Assembly (NCBI RefSeq): GCF_001019715.1
Contig: NZ_BBXJ01000001.1
Span: forward strand, 2,294,001 to 2,358,000
Direction: 5' to 3'
Source: Rodentibacter caecimuris
Lineage (GTDB): Bacteria; Pseudomonadota; Gammaproteobacteria; Enterobacterales; Pasteurellaceae
Length of the DNA stretch: 64,000 nt
Part shown: one piece after another, positions 27,059 to 35,957 of the stretch
Numbering within the stretch: the stretch's first letter is position 1
Layout: every line of letters begins with the position of its first letter
Program-made: the position numbers and the translations under genes
Notes under the pieces: model-generated
The model's input: the letters and a program-made list of their open reading frames with translations, nothing else
What the model was told of the DNA's origin: nothing
Database searches by the model: none

Positions 27059-27768
27059 TATTTTAAATAAAGAATGTTTTGAGTAAATAATTCTCGGCTT
27101 TTCAACGGTCTATCGCCGAGGTAAGGTTTTAAAGCTATGCGTGTAAAACGTTTCGCCGCTTGGCGTACTGCTTCATCGGAAAAATCAAGCGCATCAAAAG
27201 CGATGAGATCCCGCCCATAAAAAGTCAAATTATCTTTCACCAGTGAAGCAATAAAGCCTTTTTCTTCTCGATAACGGTAAGTCATTGTGGGTTCTACCAC
27301 CAGACCTGAGCCGGCACAATGCAGAAAATCCACGCCATAGCCGAGAATTTGCAGTAAATTAAATTCAAATAAACGTAAGCAAGGTTCGACATTGGTTTCT
27401 GCCGCCAAACCCGTTAAGCATTTTAGATAATGTTGGAATAATTGGGGATTAGCCGTTTCAGGTTCGATAACACGGGTAAGCAGTTCATTAACATAGAAAC
27501 CGCTATAAAGTGCGGTTTGTTGTAAAGGTAAAGTCATCGCGGCAGGTTCTGCCTTTGTGAGCGTTTTTAAGCCGCTTTTCCCCGTCCAACGTAATAACAA
27601 GGGAGTGAAAGGTTGTAGCACCGATTTCCATGCGGAACGTTTTGCCCTCGCCCCCTTCGCTATCACCGTCAGGCGACCGCTTTCTTCAGTGAATAAATCC
27701 ACCAATAAACTGGTTTCACTGTAAGGGCGGCGATGTAGTACAAAACCACGTTGAAGATCGCTTTGCAC
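27058..27768 (-). CDS. recO: DNA repair protein RecO
   Basis: A 236-residue protein of the RecFOR recombination-mediator pathway, helping load RecA on SSB-coated gaps. The N-terminal OB fold is visible in [20 protein letters not shown] followed by [15 protein letters not shown]; the C-terminal half is helical. It lacks the zinc-binding cysteine cluster, as in other gamma-proteobacterial forms. It sits between oapB and rlmD, the Haemophilus order. Confidence 0.93.
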   Translation of the reverse strand: MQSDLQRGFVLHRRPYSETSLLVDLFTEESGRLTVIAKGARAKRSAWKSVLQPFTPLLLRWTGKSGLKTLTKAEPAAMTLPLQQTALYSGFYVNELLTRVIEPETANPQLFQHYLKCLTGLAAETNVEPCLRLFEFNLLQILGYGVDFLHCAGSGLVVEPTMTYRYREEKGFIASLVKDNLTFYGRDLIAFDALDFSDEAVRQAAKRFTRIALKPYLGDRPLKSRELFTQNILYLK

Positions 27769-27771
27769 GGT

Positions 27772-28176
27772 TTATTCACTCGGTAATAATTCGGAAGATC
27801 GCAATCGACACTGTTCCGCTAAAATCTTGCCGACGCTGGTTTTTAACAAACTCAAATCATCACGTTCTTGCCAAGTCCAGCGAATATTGCCGTAATCTTT
27901 TCCACGCTCCGAAATCACCAACATTAATTTTTCCGTCATATTATTAAAGGTGATAGTAACCCGTTTTAACGTCTTCTTATTTTTCTTTTCCGTGCTATGT
28001 GCTACCCGCACTACCTTGTTACCTTTACAAAGATATAATTTCGCCGAACCTATCTGTGAGGTTTTATCCACCTTTTGTACTTTCATTTTTTGTGGTAGCG
28101 GCTCACTTAATAGCGTATTTTCAGCACAACCGTTCAGCAAAAGTGCGGTCAAAATAAACGATATTTTTTTCAACAT
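27772..28176 (-). CDS. oapB: Opacity-associated lipoprotein OapB
   Basis: A 134-residue lipoprotein: signal peptide with lipobox LLNGC (Cys17), then a small beta-rich domain with LYLCKGNKVVRVAHS and a C-terminal AEQC. The paired cysteines and length recall the MliC/PliC lysozyme-inhibitor fold. Its place between oapA and recO identifies it as OapB, which in Haemophilus influenzae is needed with OapA for the transparent colony phenotype. Biochemical role is not established. Its start is three bases from the recO gene's own upstream neighbour arrangement, so it probably heads the recO-rlmD-relA transcript. Confidence 0.8.
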   Translation of the reverse strand: MLKKISFILTALLLNGCAENTLLSEPLPQKMKVQKVDKTSQIGSAKLYLCKGNKVVRVAHSTEKKNKKTLKRVTITFNNMTEKLMLVISERGKDYGNIRWTWQERDDLSLLKTSVGKILAEQCRLRSSELLPSE

Positions 28177-28195
28177 AGGTATCCACCGAAATTGA

Positions 28196-28222
28196 ACAAA
28201 AAAAGGGCGGATTTCCGCCCTT
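28196..28222 (-). terminator. Intrinsic terminator of oapA
   Basis: AAGGGCGGA and TCCGCCCTT form a 9-bp stem with a 2-base loop, followed on the minus strand by a run of U. It lies between oapA and oapB and should limit read-through into the recO group. Confidence 0.8.
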
Positions 28223-28231
28223 CACATTATT

Positions 28232-29554
28232 TTATTTTTTAAATTGATAAGAACCGTCCGATTGACGAACAAACTTCGCTCCGTTGGATAAACGTAGCTC
28301 ACTTACACGCCCTTGCCCATTCAAGGAAATCTGAACTTTATCACCCGGTTTAAAGCTACTCAACGCATTACCCGCACCGTTTGCTTTGGTCATGGCATTC
28401 ACATCGGAAATATTCAAATTGTTATCACGGAAGACTTGCATAAGGGATACCCCTTTCGGTACCGTTAAGGTTTTACTTGCTCCGCTTGAGGCGACTTTTG
28501 CGGTATTAGTCGCAGGTTTTGATTCTACAATTTGAACTTTACGTTCATTTTTTGCGGTTGCTTTTGTTTCTTGGGTCGTAACTTTTCGTGTCGGTTCGGT
28601 TTTCGTTTGAACCGGTTTCACGGTTGTTTTTTCTACAGTTTTACGTTCTTGGATAACGGGTTTAACCGCTTCACGGCGGCTTTCAACCGCACTGGTCGGT
28701 TCAGAACGAACAGGGACGCTAGAAACCGGTTGGGAAATTGTTTCATTGCCGGATGAGGCGGACTCTGTTGTTTTTTGTAAATCGGTTGCCGATTTTTGAT
28801 CGCCGATATATTCCATTTTGCCCGGTTGCGCAGTAGCAACGGATTCTGTCTGAGCTTGTGTTTCTGCTGATGGGGCGCTTTCCTGTGCTGTAGAAACATG
28901 ATCTAACACGGTTGTTTCAACCGGTTGGGATTGATCTAATGATTGAAATTGCACCGGAATTTCATTACTATTTTGTAGCTCAAAAGACTCCACCGTATCA
29001 GAATTCGGCTTTAACGCAAAAAATACTATCAAAAGTAACACTAACGCTAAAATCGCAATAAAGAGACGACGATGTTTTTCCGGTAAAATTTGAAGAATTT
29101 TCCATTTTTCAGGACGTTTCAAGGCGGCAGCTGCCGCTGTTGCACCAGTAGCTAAGGTTTCTTTAGCCTGCTCTGCGACAGAAATCGAGCTTTCAACCAC
29201 ATCTTCAGCTTTCGTTTCAACCTGTTCACCCACAGATTCAGCCGTAGCTTCTACTTTTTGCTCAACGCTTTCAGCCGTCATTTTAGCGGTTTCGGTGAAA
29301 TTGGATTGCGGATTTGGCTGCGCCGCTTGCTGTGTACTATCTTCACCAAAGGTCGGCTCTTTACGCACATGAAATTGCGTCCCGACTTGTTCTTTACGAC
29401 CAAACAAATCTTTCAAGCCTTTTGCTTTAACCAATAAAGACTCACTTGATTGCACCGGTTTTCTTGGTGTCACGACATCCTCTTGGTTTAAACCAAGATC
29501 AAGTTCGTTTTGAGATTTATTTTCGTTTGATTGATTGTTATTCATAGCATCCAC
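28232..29554 (-). CDS. oapA: Opacity-associated protein A
   Basis: A 440-residue protein with a Glu/Ala-rich N-terminal region, one membrane helix at about residues 163-181 (RLFIAILALVLLLIVFFAL), a long Ser/Thr/Gln-rich linker and a C-terminal OapA (LysM-like) domain from about 365, with PKGVSLMQVFRDNNLNISDV and FVRQSDGSYQFKK. In Haemophilus it promotes colonisation and transparent colonies; the C-terminal domain likely binds the cell wall. The start codon is GTG at 29554, with GAGGT six bases upstream; the ATG three codons in is too far from that site. A single uptake signal lies upstream near 29607. Confidence 0.88.
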   Translation of the reverse strand: MDAMNNNQSNENKSQNELDLGLNQEDVVTPRKPVQSSESLLVKAKGLKDLFGRKEQVGTQFHVRKEPTFGEDSTQQAAQPNPQSNFTETAKMTAESVEQKVEATAESVGEQVETKAEDVVESSISVAEQAKETLATGATAAAAALKRPEKWKILQILPEKHRRLFIAILALVLLLIVFFALKPNSDTVESFELQNSNEIPVQFQSLDQSQPVETTVLDHVSTAQESAPSAETQAQTESVATAQPGKMEYIGDQKSATDLQKTTESASSGNETISQPVSSVPVRSEPTSAVESRREAVKPVIQERKTVEKTTVKPVQTKTEPTRKVTTQETKATAKNERKVQIVESKPATNTAKVASSGASKTLTVPKGVSLMQVFRDNNLNISDVNAMTKANGAGNALSSFKPGDKVQISLNGQGRVSELRLSNGAKFVRQSDGSYQFKK

Positions 29555-29640
29555 AGAATTACCTCAATTAATTATTGTCTGTTTTCGTCTTAGCGATAAG
29601 CACAAAAGTGCGGTAAAAATCTTGGGTATTTTATCGGATC

Positions 29641-30657
29641 TTATTCAGCGTATAAAGTCTTATTTGGCTCACCGGCAATTTCACGGGCAAGTTTAGGCAC
29701 AAGGTAACCGGAAGTGAGCGATTGCAAGGTTTTATAAATCGCCATTGCTTGCCTATCGCCGACTAAAAAATGGCTTGCGCCTTGCACCTTATCCAACAGA
29801 TGCAAATAATAAGGCAAAATACCGACTTGAAATAATTTATCGCTTAGGGTTTTCAACACTCGAGCATCATCATTAATCCCTTTCAAAAGAACCGATTGGT
29901 TAAGAAGCGTTACGCCTGCATAGCGAAGTTTTTTCATCGCATAGGCTAAAAACTCATCAATTTCATTAGGATGATTAATGTGTGTCACCATTACAGTTTG
30001 CAGGCGGCTTTTCGCTAAAATCTCACAAAATTTATCAGTAATCCGCTGCGGAATGACCACCGGCAGACGGGTGTGGATACGCAAACGCTGTAAGTGCGGT
30101 AAATTTTCGAGGTGTTTTATCAGCCATTCCAACTCGTGATCTTTCGCCATCAGCGGATCGCCGCCGGAAAATATCACTTCTTCTATTTCAGTATGTTCGG
30201 CAATATAATCCAATGCCTGTTGCCAACTTTTTTTATTACCCGGATTTTCTTCATAAGGAAAATGGCGGCGAAAACAATAGCGACAATTCACCGCACAGCC
30301 GCCTTTTACCATAAACAAAAGACGGTTTTGATATTTATGTAGAACATTTGGTACGGCATTGGCATTTTGTTCCTCCAGGGGATCTGTTGAAAATCCTTCA
30401 GACTGCACAAATTCTAAATCGGAACACATCACTTGCAAAAAGAGCGGATCATTCGGATTACCTTTTTCCATTTTTGAGACAAAAGGTTGAGGGACACGAA
30501 GGGCAAAAAGTTTTCGGGCATTTAATGCATATTCAAAATCCTTTTTCGGTAAATCAAGTATTTTTAGTAATACTTGAGGATCGGAAATCGCATTTTTTAA
30601 AATAGCGAGCCAATTTTGTTCTTCTCTAATCGCCGGATCTTGAGTTAAAATACACAC
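29641..30657 (-). CDS. epmB: EF-P lysine 2,3-aminomutase
   Basis: A 338-residue radical-SAM enzyme. The iron-sulfur motif is in KGGCAVNCRYCFRRHFPY, with FSGGDPLMAKDHE and RLRIHTRLPVVIP after it; the C-terminus has DKVQGASHFLVGD and GYLVPKLAREIAGE. It converts L-lysine to (R)-beta-lysine, which EpmA attaches to elongation factor P. It is divergent from efp, its modification target, with only 34 bases between the two starts. The start codon used here is GTG with no strong ribosome site, so the exact start is less sure. Confidence 0.93.
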   Translation of the reverse strand: MCILTQDPAIREEQNWLAILKNAISDPQVLLKILDLPKKDFEYALNARKLFALRVPQPFVSKMEKGNPNDPLFLQVMCSDLEFVQSEGFSTDPLEEQNANAVPNVLHKYQNRLLFMVKGGCAVNCRYCFRRHFPYEENPGNKKSWQQALDYIAEHTEIEEVIFSGGDPLMAKDHELEWLIKHLENLPHLQRLRIHTRLPVVIPQRITDKFCEILAKSRLQTVMVTHINHPNEIDEFLAYAMKKLRYAGVTLLNQSVLLKGINDDARVLKTLSDKLFQVGILPYYLHLLDKVQGASHFLVGDRQAMAIYKTLQSLTSGYLVPKLAREIAGEPNKTLYAE

Positions 30658-30691
30658 TTTTTAAACCATCTTTCTTTTTAGGATATTTAAT

Positions 30692-31258
30692 ATGGCTACA
30701 TATACTACCAGTGATTTCAAACCGGGTCTAAAATTTATGCAAGACGGCGAGCCTTGCGTAATCATTGAAAACGAATTCGTAAAACCGGGTAAAGGTCAAG
30801 CATTTACCCGCACCCGCATTCGTAAGTTAATTTCAGGCAAAGTGTTGGATGTGAACTTCAAATCCGGTACTTCCGTTGAAGCCGCTGATGTTATGGATCT
30901 AAACTTAACCTATTCATACAAAGACGAGGCATTTTGGTATTTCATGCACCCTGAAACCTTTGAGCAATATTCTGCCGATGCAAAAGCAGTAGGTGATGCA
31001 GAAAAATGGTTATTAGACCAAGCAGATTGTATCGTTACCCTATGGAATGGTTCGCCGATCACCGTTACTCCACCAAACTTTGTCGAATTAGAAATCGTGG
31101 ATACCGACCCGGGCTTAAAAGGTGACACTGCAGGCACCGGCGGCAAACCGGCAACCCTCAGCACCGGAGCAGTAGTGAAAGTGCCTCTGTTCGTGCAAAT
31201 CGGTGAAGTCATTAAGGTTGATACCCGTTCAGGCGAATATGTCTCTCGAGTGAAATAA
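30692..31258 (+). CDS. efp: Elongation factor P
   Basis: A 188-residue translation factor that relieves ribosome stalling at polyproline. It has three beta-barrel domains; the modified Lys is in the loop [13 protein letters not shown] (Lys34). The C-terminal signature [12 protein letters not shown] is intact. It is preceded by TTAGGATATTTA and followed by a paired uptake-signal terminator. The neighbouring epmB makes the beta-lysine that modifies it. Confidence 0.96.
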   Translation: MATYTTSDFKPGLKFMQDGEPCVIIENEFVKPGKGQAFTRTRIRKLISGKVLDVNFKSGTSVEAADVMDLNLTYSYKDEAFWYFMHPETFEQYSADAKAVGDAEKWLLDQADCIVTLWNGSPITVTPPNFVELEIVDTDPGLKGDTAGTGGKPATLSTGAVVKVPLFVQIGEVIKVDTRSGEYVSRVK

Positions 31259-31273
31259 TTTCATCTATGAAAG

Positions 31274-31324
31274 AAAGTGCGGTCAAAAAATCTTATACAT
31301 TTTTGACCGCACTTTTGTTTTTTT
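31274..31324. terminator. Paired uptake-signal terminator after efp
   Basis: Two uptake signals in inverted orientation (AAAGTGCGGTCAAAAA and its complement) form a long stem with an 11-base loop, followed on the plus strand by T-rich sequence. This is the common Pasteurellaceae arrangement in which uptake signals double as terminators. Confidence 0.85.
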
Positions 31325-31441
31325 AAGTTATTAAAAATTCATCTTTTATTCACTTAACAAGCTACACGAGTTTTGATAGACTTTCCAGCGTTTTAACTCT
31401 GGCTCATCTTAATTTTATTTATTAATTGTACGAGATCTCTT

Positions 31442-32632
31442 ATGGAACTAACAAAAATTTCATTGACAAGATTTGGTTTAACTGCCCTGGCTGCGTTAAT
31501 TGTTTCAGCTTGTGGAAGTAGTGGCGGTGGCAGCGGTAGTGATAATCAGCCGCAGCAAAATAATGCGTCAAACAATACTCAAATAAGTCAACAAACAAAC
31601 AAAACGTCTGATAACAAAACGTCTGATAACAAAACGTCTGATAACAAAACGTCTGATAACAAAACATCTGATAACAAAGCATCTGATAACAAAACATCTG
31701 ATAATAAAACATCTGATAATAAAACATCTGATAATAAAACATCTGATAACAAAACATCTGATAATAAAACATCTGATAATAAAACATCTGATAACAAAAC
31801 ATCTGATAATAAAACATCTGATAACAAAGCATCTGATAACAAAACATCTGATAATAAAACATCTGATAATAAAACATCTGATAACAAAACATCTGATAAC
31901 AAAACATCTGATAATAAAACATCTGATAACAAAACATCTGATAATAAAACATCTGATAACAAAGCATCTGACAATCAACCCCAACTGGAGAGAAACGAAA
32001 CCGGTGCAGCAATTGTAACATCAGAAAGTTATGATAATGTTAATGCACAAGCGACAACATTAAATCATTACGACACAACCTCTATAAATGTAGATGGAGT
32101 CGATATTATCATTGGATTATCAAACATTGATATTAAAGATTGGACAGCTACGATCGTAGAGGGAAGAAAACTTGAAGTATGCTGTGGCCGTTATTCTGAT
32201 ACTCGTTTTGGAGTGAGTGACTCTTTAAATGAAAATAGCAATGGCTATATGTTCTACAACGGAAATCCAACTCAAAATATGCCTACATCAGGGGGAGCGA
32301 CTTATTCCGGAGATACCATCATTTCTGTAAGAAACGTGTATGGGTTAGAACCAAAAGAGTACCACCGTGGTTCATCTGAATTTAATGTCGATTTTGGAAA
32401 TAAAACCTTAGAAGGTTCACTCAACATCCCAAATAGGAATCTCCAGCCAGTAAAAGTAGAAATTAATGCTCAAATTTCAGGTAATTCATTTACAGGGACA
32501 ACCGATTCAACTACGCTATCAAATGGTCAAGTAGAAGGTAAATTCTACGGCAATAATGCGAAAGAGATGGCAGGTCTTGCACAGGGCAATGATCAATCTT
32601 GGAATGCCGCTTTTGGTGCTGCAAAACAATAA
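31442..32632 (+). CDS. Slam-dependent-type surface lipoprotein with pentapeptide repeat
   Basis: A 396-residue lipoprotein. Signal peptide and lipobox LIVSAC put the lipidated residue at Cys24, followed by GSSGGGSGS, typical of surface-exposed lipoproteins. Residues 54-178 are 25 copies of KTSDN/KASDN, a hydrophilic tether. The C-terminal 210 residues form a beta-barrel-like domain (SSEFNVDFGNKTLEGSLNI, and SFTGTTDSTTLSNGQVEGKF), as in TbpB/HpuA-like proteins. It is followed by a Slam exporter, its likely partner for delivery to the cell surface. The ligand is unknown. Repeat length may vary between strains without shifting the frame. Confidence 0.78.
   Translation: MELTKISLTRFGLTALAALIVSACGSSGGGSGSDNQPQQNNASNNTQISQQTNKTSDNKTSDNKTSDNKTSDNKTSDNKASDNKTSDNKTSDNKTSDNKTSDNKTSDNKTSDNKTSDNKTSDNKTSDNKASDNKTSDNKTSDNKTSDNKTSDNKTSDNKTSDNKTSDNKTSDNKASDNQPQLERNETGAAIVTSESYDNVNAQATTLNHYDTTSINVDGVDIIIGLSNIDIKDWTATIVEGRKLEVCCGRYSDTRFGVSDSLNENSNGYMFYNGNPTQNMPTSGGATYSGDTIISVRNVYGLEPKEYHRGSSEFNVDFGNKTLEGSLNIPNRNLQPVKVEINAQISGNSFTGTTDSTTLSNGQVEGKFYGNNAKEMAGLAQGNDQSWNAAFGAAKQ
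31601..31975 (+). repeat. 25-unit 15-bp tandem repeat
   Basis: Twenty-five uninterrupted 15-bp units (AAAACATCTGATAAC and close variants) encode (K[T/A]SDN)25. The first four units use ACG for Thr, the rest ACA. AAT or AAC alternate at the last codon, and the Ala variant occurs at units 6, 16 and 25. Because the unit is a multiple of three, copy changes alter tether length only. Confidence 0.97.
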
Positions 32633-32649
32633 AATGAACATCTAGAATT

Positions 32650-32677
32650 ATAAAGCAAGCCACAGTGCTTGCTTTAT
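32650..32677 (+). terminator. Hairpin between lipoprotein and Slam genes
   Basis: An 11-bp perfect stem (ATAAAGCAAGC and its complement) with a 6-base loop lies 17 bases after the lipoprotein stop. The T-run after it is short, so it may act as a partial terminator that sets a high lipoprotein-to-exporter ratio. Confidence 0.55.
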
Positions 32678-32708
32678 TCATAATTCATATCTAAGAGAAT
32701 TAAAATTA

Positions 32709-34139
32709 ATGAAATCCGGTAAGATTTTTCTTTCTACCCTTTATATATTGTTTGCTATCAATGCTTCGGCAGAAGTGGCTCAATCTAAAAGTGATGGGCT
32801 GGACGATCGCATTAATATGGCAAAACCAAAACTTCCACAAACAGAGGCACAAATTTCTACACCAAAGAGAGAAAATATTTCAATGAGCAGTGCCGAACTA
32901 CAGCAGCATCCCGATTTAATCATTCGTGGATTAGTTCCAGCCGTCTTACAAAATAATGCGAAAGCCGTAGAAATTTTACTCCCGTTTTATAAAAACTTAC
33001 CTAATCAGGATCCCACTTTATTAGCTTGGTCTGAATCGATTCTAGCACGTCATCAAGGAAATTTTTCTCTGGCAGCCGAGCGTTATCGAACTTTATTTAG
33101 TCAGCATTCGCATATCATCGCCTTACGTTATCAGTTAGCACAAGCTTTATTTTTAAACAATGATAATGAAGCAGCAAAAGATCAATTTCAAAAATTACGT
33201 GCGGAAGATATCTCTCCGGAAAGCATTCAAATTATTGATCAATATTTATCTGCCTTAAACAAACGTAATCAATGGAAAGTAAATGGCGGGATCAGTTATT
33301 TAAATGAATCAAACATCAATAACGCCCCTAAATCCGGCACAAAAATTGGTAATTGGAATGCTTGGGAAAAAGAAAGTGCACAAGGTTTTTCCTACTATTT
33401 GAATGGCGAGAAAAAATGGTCTTGGGCGAATAATGTATTCACAAAATTGCAACTTGAAGGACAAGGTCGATATTTTTGGAATAACAGAAAATACAATGAA
33501 TTAAATCTTCGTGTAGGAGCAGGTTTAGGCTATCAAACTGCACGTTTTGAAAACTTACTCACCCCCTTTACAGAAAAACGTTGGTATGGCGGTGGCTCAT
33601 CGGGTGGTGATGCATTAAAACAATATGCTAAAAATTCCGGTATACGATTAGAAACAAACTATTGGTTAAATGAAAAATGGCAAATTTCGACCGCACTTGA
33701 GTATGGTGAACAACGTTATAACTGGCGGAAACATTTAAATGGCAATAATTACCTTTGGTCAAACACCTTACTTTATACTCCACAAAGCGGGCAATACTGG
33801 CTTATAGGCATAGATTATAACCGTGAAAATACACGAGACCATGATAACGCTTATCAACGTAAAAATATTCGTCTCGCTTGGGGACAAGAATGGTCATTAG
33901 GTATTTCCTCCCGTTTAAATCTTGCTTATGCAAGGCGAACATATAAGGATATTGATTTCTTTCAGATTCGTCAGAAAAATAATGAGTATTTTACTGCATT
34001 GACCTTATGGCATCGCGATTTCTATTTTTTGGGGATTACTCCAAAACTGACGTGGACTTATCAAAAAATAAAAAGTAACCATCCTTTTTATAGTTATGAT
34101 AAAAACCGCATTTATTTAGAAATGAGCAAAATATTTTAA
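32709..34139 (+). CDS. Slam-type surface lipoprotein assembly modifier
   Basis: A 476-residue outer-membrane protein. A signal peptide (residues 1-21, ending INASA) is followed by an N-terminal periplasmic TPR-like region (about 70-190, with SWSESILARHQ-type helices such as LLAWSESILARHQGNFSLA) and a 14-strand DUF560 barrel from about 195 to the end, finishing with YLEMSKIF. Slam proteins move specific lipoproteins across the outer membrane to the cell surface. The gene directly follows its presumed client lipoprotein. Codon use and GC are similar to neighbours. The ATG start has weak ribosome-site support (AAGAGAATT). Confidence 0.83.
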   Translation: MKSGKIFLSTLYILFAINASAEVAQSKSDGLDDRINMAKPKLPQTEAQISTPKRENISMSSAELQQHPDLIIRGLVPAVLQNNAKAVEILLPFYKNLPNQDPTLLAWSESILARHQGNFSLAAERYRTLFSQHSHIIALRYQLAQALFLNNDNEAAKDQFQKLRAEDISPESIQIIDQYLSALNKRNQWKVNGGISYLNESNINNAPKSGTKIGNWNAWEKESAQGFSYYLNGEKKWSWANNVFTKLQLEGQGRYFWNNRKYNELNLRVGAGLGYQTARFENLLTPFTEKRWYGGGSSGGDALKQYAKNSGIRLETNYWLNEKWQISTALEYGEQRYNWRKHLNGNNYLWSNTLLYTPQSGQYWLIGIDYNRENTRDHDNAYQRKNIRLAWGQEWSLGISSRLNLAYARRTYKDIDFFQIRQKNNEYFTALTLWHRDFYFLGITPKLTWTYQKIKSNHPFYSYDKNRIYLEMSKIF

Positions 34140-34153
34140 GGAGGCCTTACTTT

Positions 34154-34411
34154 ATGACACTCACACAACGATACCAACAAGCAGCTAAGGAAGCAAAATG
34201 GGCATTAGGACTAACGCTCATCTATGTGGTGGGCTGGTGTTTATGTGCTTACCTACCGAAAGAGACTTTAGGTCCAATCGGTTTTCCCCTTTGGTTTGAG
34301 CTTTCCTGCATCTATTTACCGATTTTGTTTATTGTAGTCGGCTATTGGCTGATCAAAATCGTCTATCAAGATATTTCCTTAGAAATCAAGGAGAAAGGAG
34401 ATAACCAATGA
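34154..34411 (+). CDS. yhdT: YhdT-family small membrane protein
   Basis: An 85-residue inner-membrane protein with two helices (WALGLTLIYVVGWCLCAYL and IYLPILFIVVGYWLIKIVY) and polar ends. It belongs to the DUF997/YhdT family that regularly precedes panF. Its stop overlaps the panF start by four bases, so the two are co-translated; it may be an accessory subunit of the symporter, which is not proven. AAGGAGG precedes the ATG. Confidence 0.88.
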   Translation: MTLTQRYQQAAKEAKWALGLTLIYVVGWCLCAYLPKETLGPIGFPLWFELSCIYLPILFIVVGYWLIKIVYQDISLEIKEKGDNQ

Positions 34412-35865
34412 ATCTAGGCATTATTCTCCCTTTAATCATTTACCTTACTTTTGTGTTTGGTGCAGCGATCTATGCTTATGTGAAACGCACAAGAGGTGAT
34501 TTTTTAACAGAATATTATGTGGGAAATCGCTCTATGACTGGTTTTGTGCTTGCCATGACTACCGCCTCCACCTATGCCAGTGCCAGTTCTTTTGTCGGCG
34601 GCCCGGGCGCAGCGTATAAATATGGGCTGGGCTGGGTACTATTAGCGATGATTCAGGTGCCGGCAGTCTGGCTTGCTTTAGGTGCGTTGGGCAAAAAATT
34701 CGCCCTTCTTTCCCGTGAAACCAACGCTCTCACTATCAACGATCTTTTTCTGTATCGATATAAAAACAAATATCTTGTTTGGATTTCAAGCCTCGCTTTA
34801 TTACTCGCTTTTTTTGCCGCGATGACCGTGCAATTTATCGGCGGTGCACGATTGCTTGAAACAACCATTGGAATTTCTTACACGCAGGCTCTTTTACTTT
34901 TTGCTTTCACCGTGGGAATCTATACCTTTATCGGCGGTTTTCGTGCGGTCGTGCTGACCGATACTATCCAAGGTACAGTGATGATTATTGGTACCATCAT
35001 TTTACTTGGCGGCACAATTTATGCCCTTGGCGGAGTAGAAAGTGCGGTCAATAAATTAACCGAAATTGATCCTGCGTTAGTTACCCCCTACGGCCCAAAT
35101 GAGATGCTTGATTTTCAATTTATGGCGTCATTTTGGATTTTAGTTTGTTTCGGAGTGGTAGGGCTACCACACACGGCGGTTCGTTGTATGGCATTTAAAG
35201 ACAGTAAAGCGTTACATCAAGGTATGTTGATCGGTACCATTGTGCTTTCTTTAATTATGTTTGGTATGCACTTATCCGGTGCATTAGGGCGTGCGATTAT
35301 TCCTGAGCTCACCATTGCCGATCAGGTTATTCCAACATTAATGTTACAAGTGCTACCGCCAATTGTAGCGGGGATTTTTTTAGCTGCGCCAATGTCCGCC
35401 ATTATGTCAACGATTGATGCGCAACTTATTCAATCCTCCTCAATTTTTGTCAAAGATTTATACCTTTCCGCTAAACCGGAAGAGGCAAAGAACGAAAAAA
35501 AAATCAGCTATTTTTCTTCCATTATTACGCTGATTTTAACCGCACTTTTAATTCTCGCCGCCCTTAATCCGCCGGATATGATCATTTGGCTGAACTTGTT
35601 CGCTTTTGGTGGGTTGGAAGCCGCATTTTTATGGGTTATTGTGTTGGGGATTTATTGGGATAAAGCCAATGCGTACGGCGCATTAAGCTCAATGATTGTC
35701 GGCTTGGGCAGCTATATTTTGCTCACACAACTCAGTGTGAAACTACTTGGATTCCATCAAATCGTTCCTGCATTAATCTTTGGTTTAATCGCATTCTTAG
35801 TAGGGAATAAATGGGGAGAAAGTCGCCTTGTGAAAACAAGTGAAAAATTATCCATCAATCACTAA
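34408..35865 (+). CDS. panF: Sodium/pantothenate symporter
   Basis: A 485-residue sodium:solute symporter of the SSS family with about 13 helices. Recognised by DFLTEYYVGNRSMTGFVLAM at residues 31-50, the conserved TASTYASASSFVGGPGAAY, and the LAAPMSAIMSTIDAQLIQSS segment. It imports pantothenate, the coenzyme A precursor. It is coupled to yhdT upstream. Length matches E. coli PanF. Confidence 0.92.
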   Translation: MNLGIILPLIIYLTFVFGAAIYAYVKRTRGDFLTEYYVGNRSMTGFVLAMTTASTYASASSFVGGPGAAYKYGLGWVLLAMIQVPAVWLALGALGKKFALLSRETNALTINDLFLYRYKNKYLVWISSLALLLAFFAAMTVQFIGGARLLETTIGISYTQALLLFAFTVGIYTFIGGFRAVVLTDTIQGTVMIIGTIILLGGTIYALGGVESAVNKLTEIDPALVTPYGPNEMLDFQFMASFWILVCFGVVGLPHTAVRCMAFKDSKALHQGMLIGTIVLSLIMFGMHLSGALGRAIIPELTIADQVIPTLMLQVLPPIVAGIFLAAPMSAIMSTIDAQLIQSSSIFVKDLYLSAKPEEAKNEKKISYFSSIITLILTALLILAALNPPDMIIWLNLFAFGGLEAAFLWVIVLGIYWDKANAYGALSSMIVGLGSYILLTQLSVKLLGFHQIVPALIFGLIAFLVGNKWGESRLVKTSEKLSINH

Positions 35866-35909
35866 AGTGATTGATTCACTCCTTTGGAGCCATTGGTAAA
35901 GTCAACGTT

Positions 35910-35930
35910 CAAAAAACTTGTTTTTTGTGA
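35910..35930 (+). terminator. Terminator-like hairpin after panF
   Basis: CAAAAAAC and GTTTTTTG form an 8-bp stem with a 2-base loop, 45 bases after panF. The stem itself supplies T residues. An uptake signal (reverse orientation) follows at once and overlaps the region before the next gene. Confidence 0.45.
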
Positions 35931-35957
35931 CCGCACTTGAAAAATAACGGAATATCT

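Noticed and set aside
31601-31975. Possible CRISPR array
   Set aside because: The units are contiguous 15-bp direct repeats without spacers, inside a coding frame.
31440-32021. Long minus-strand frames over the lipoprotein repeat (poly YQMFC, RCFVI and SDVLL repeats)
   Set aside because: They are the reverse translations of the 15-bp repeat, which has no stop codon in these frames; no ribosome sites or protein-like ends. The plus-strand lipoprotein explains the region.
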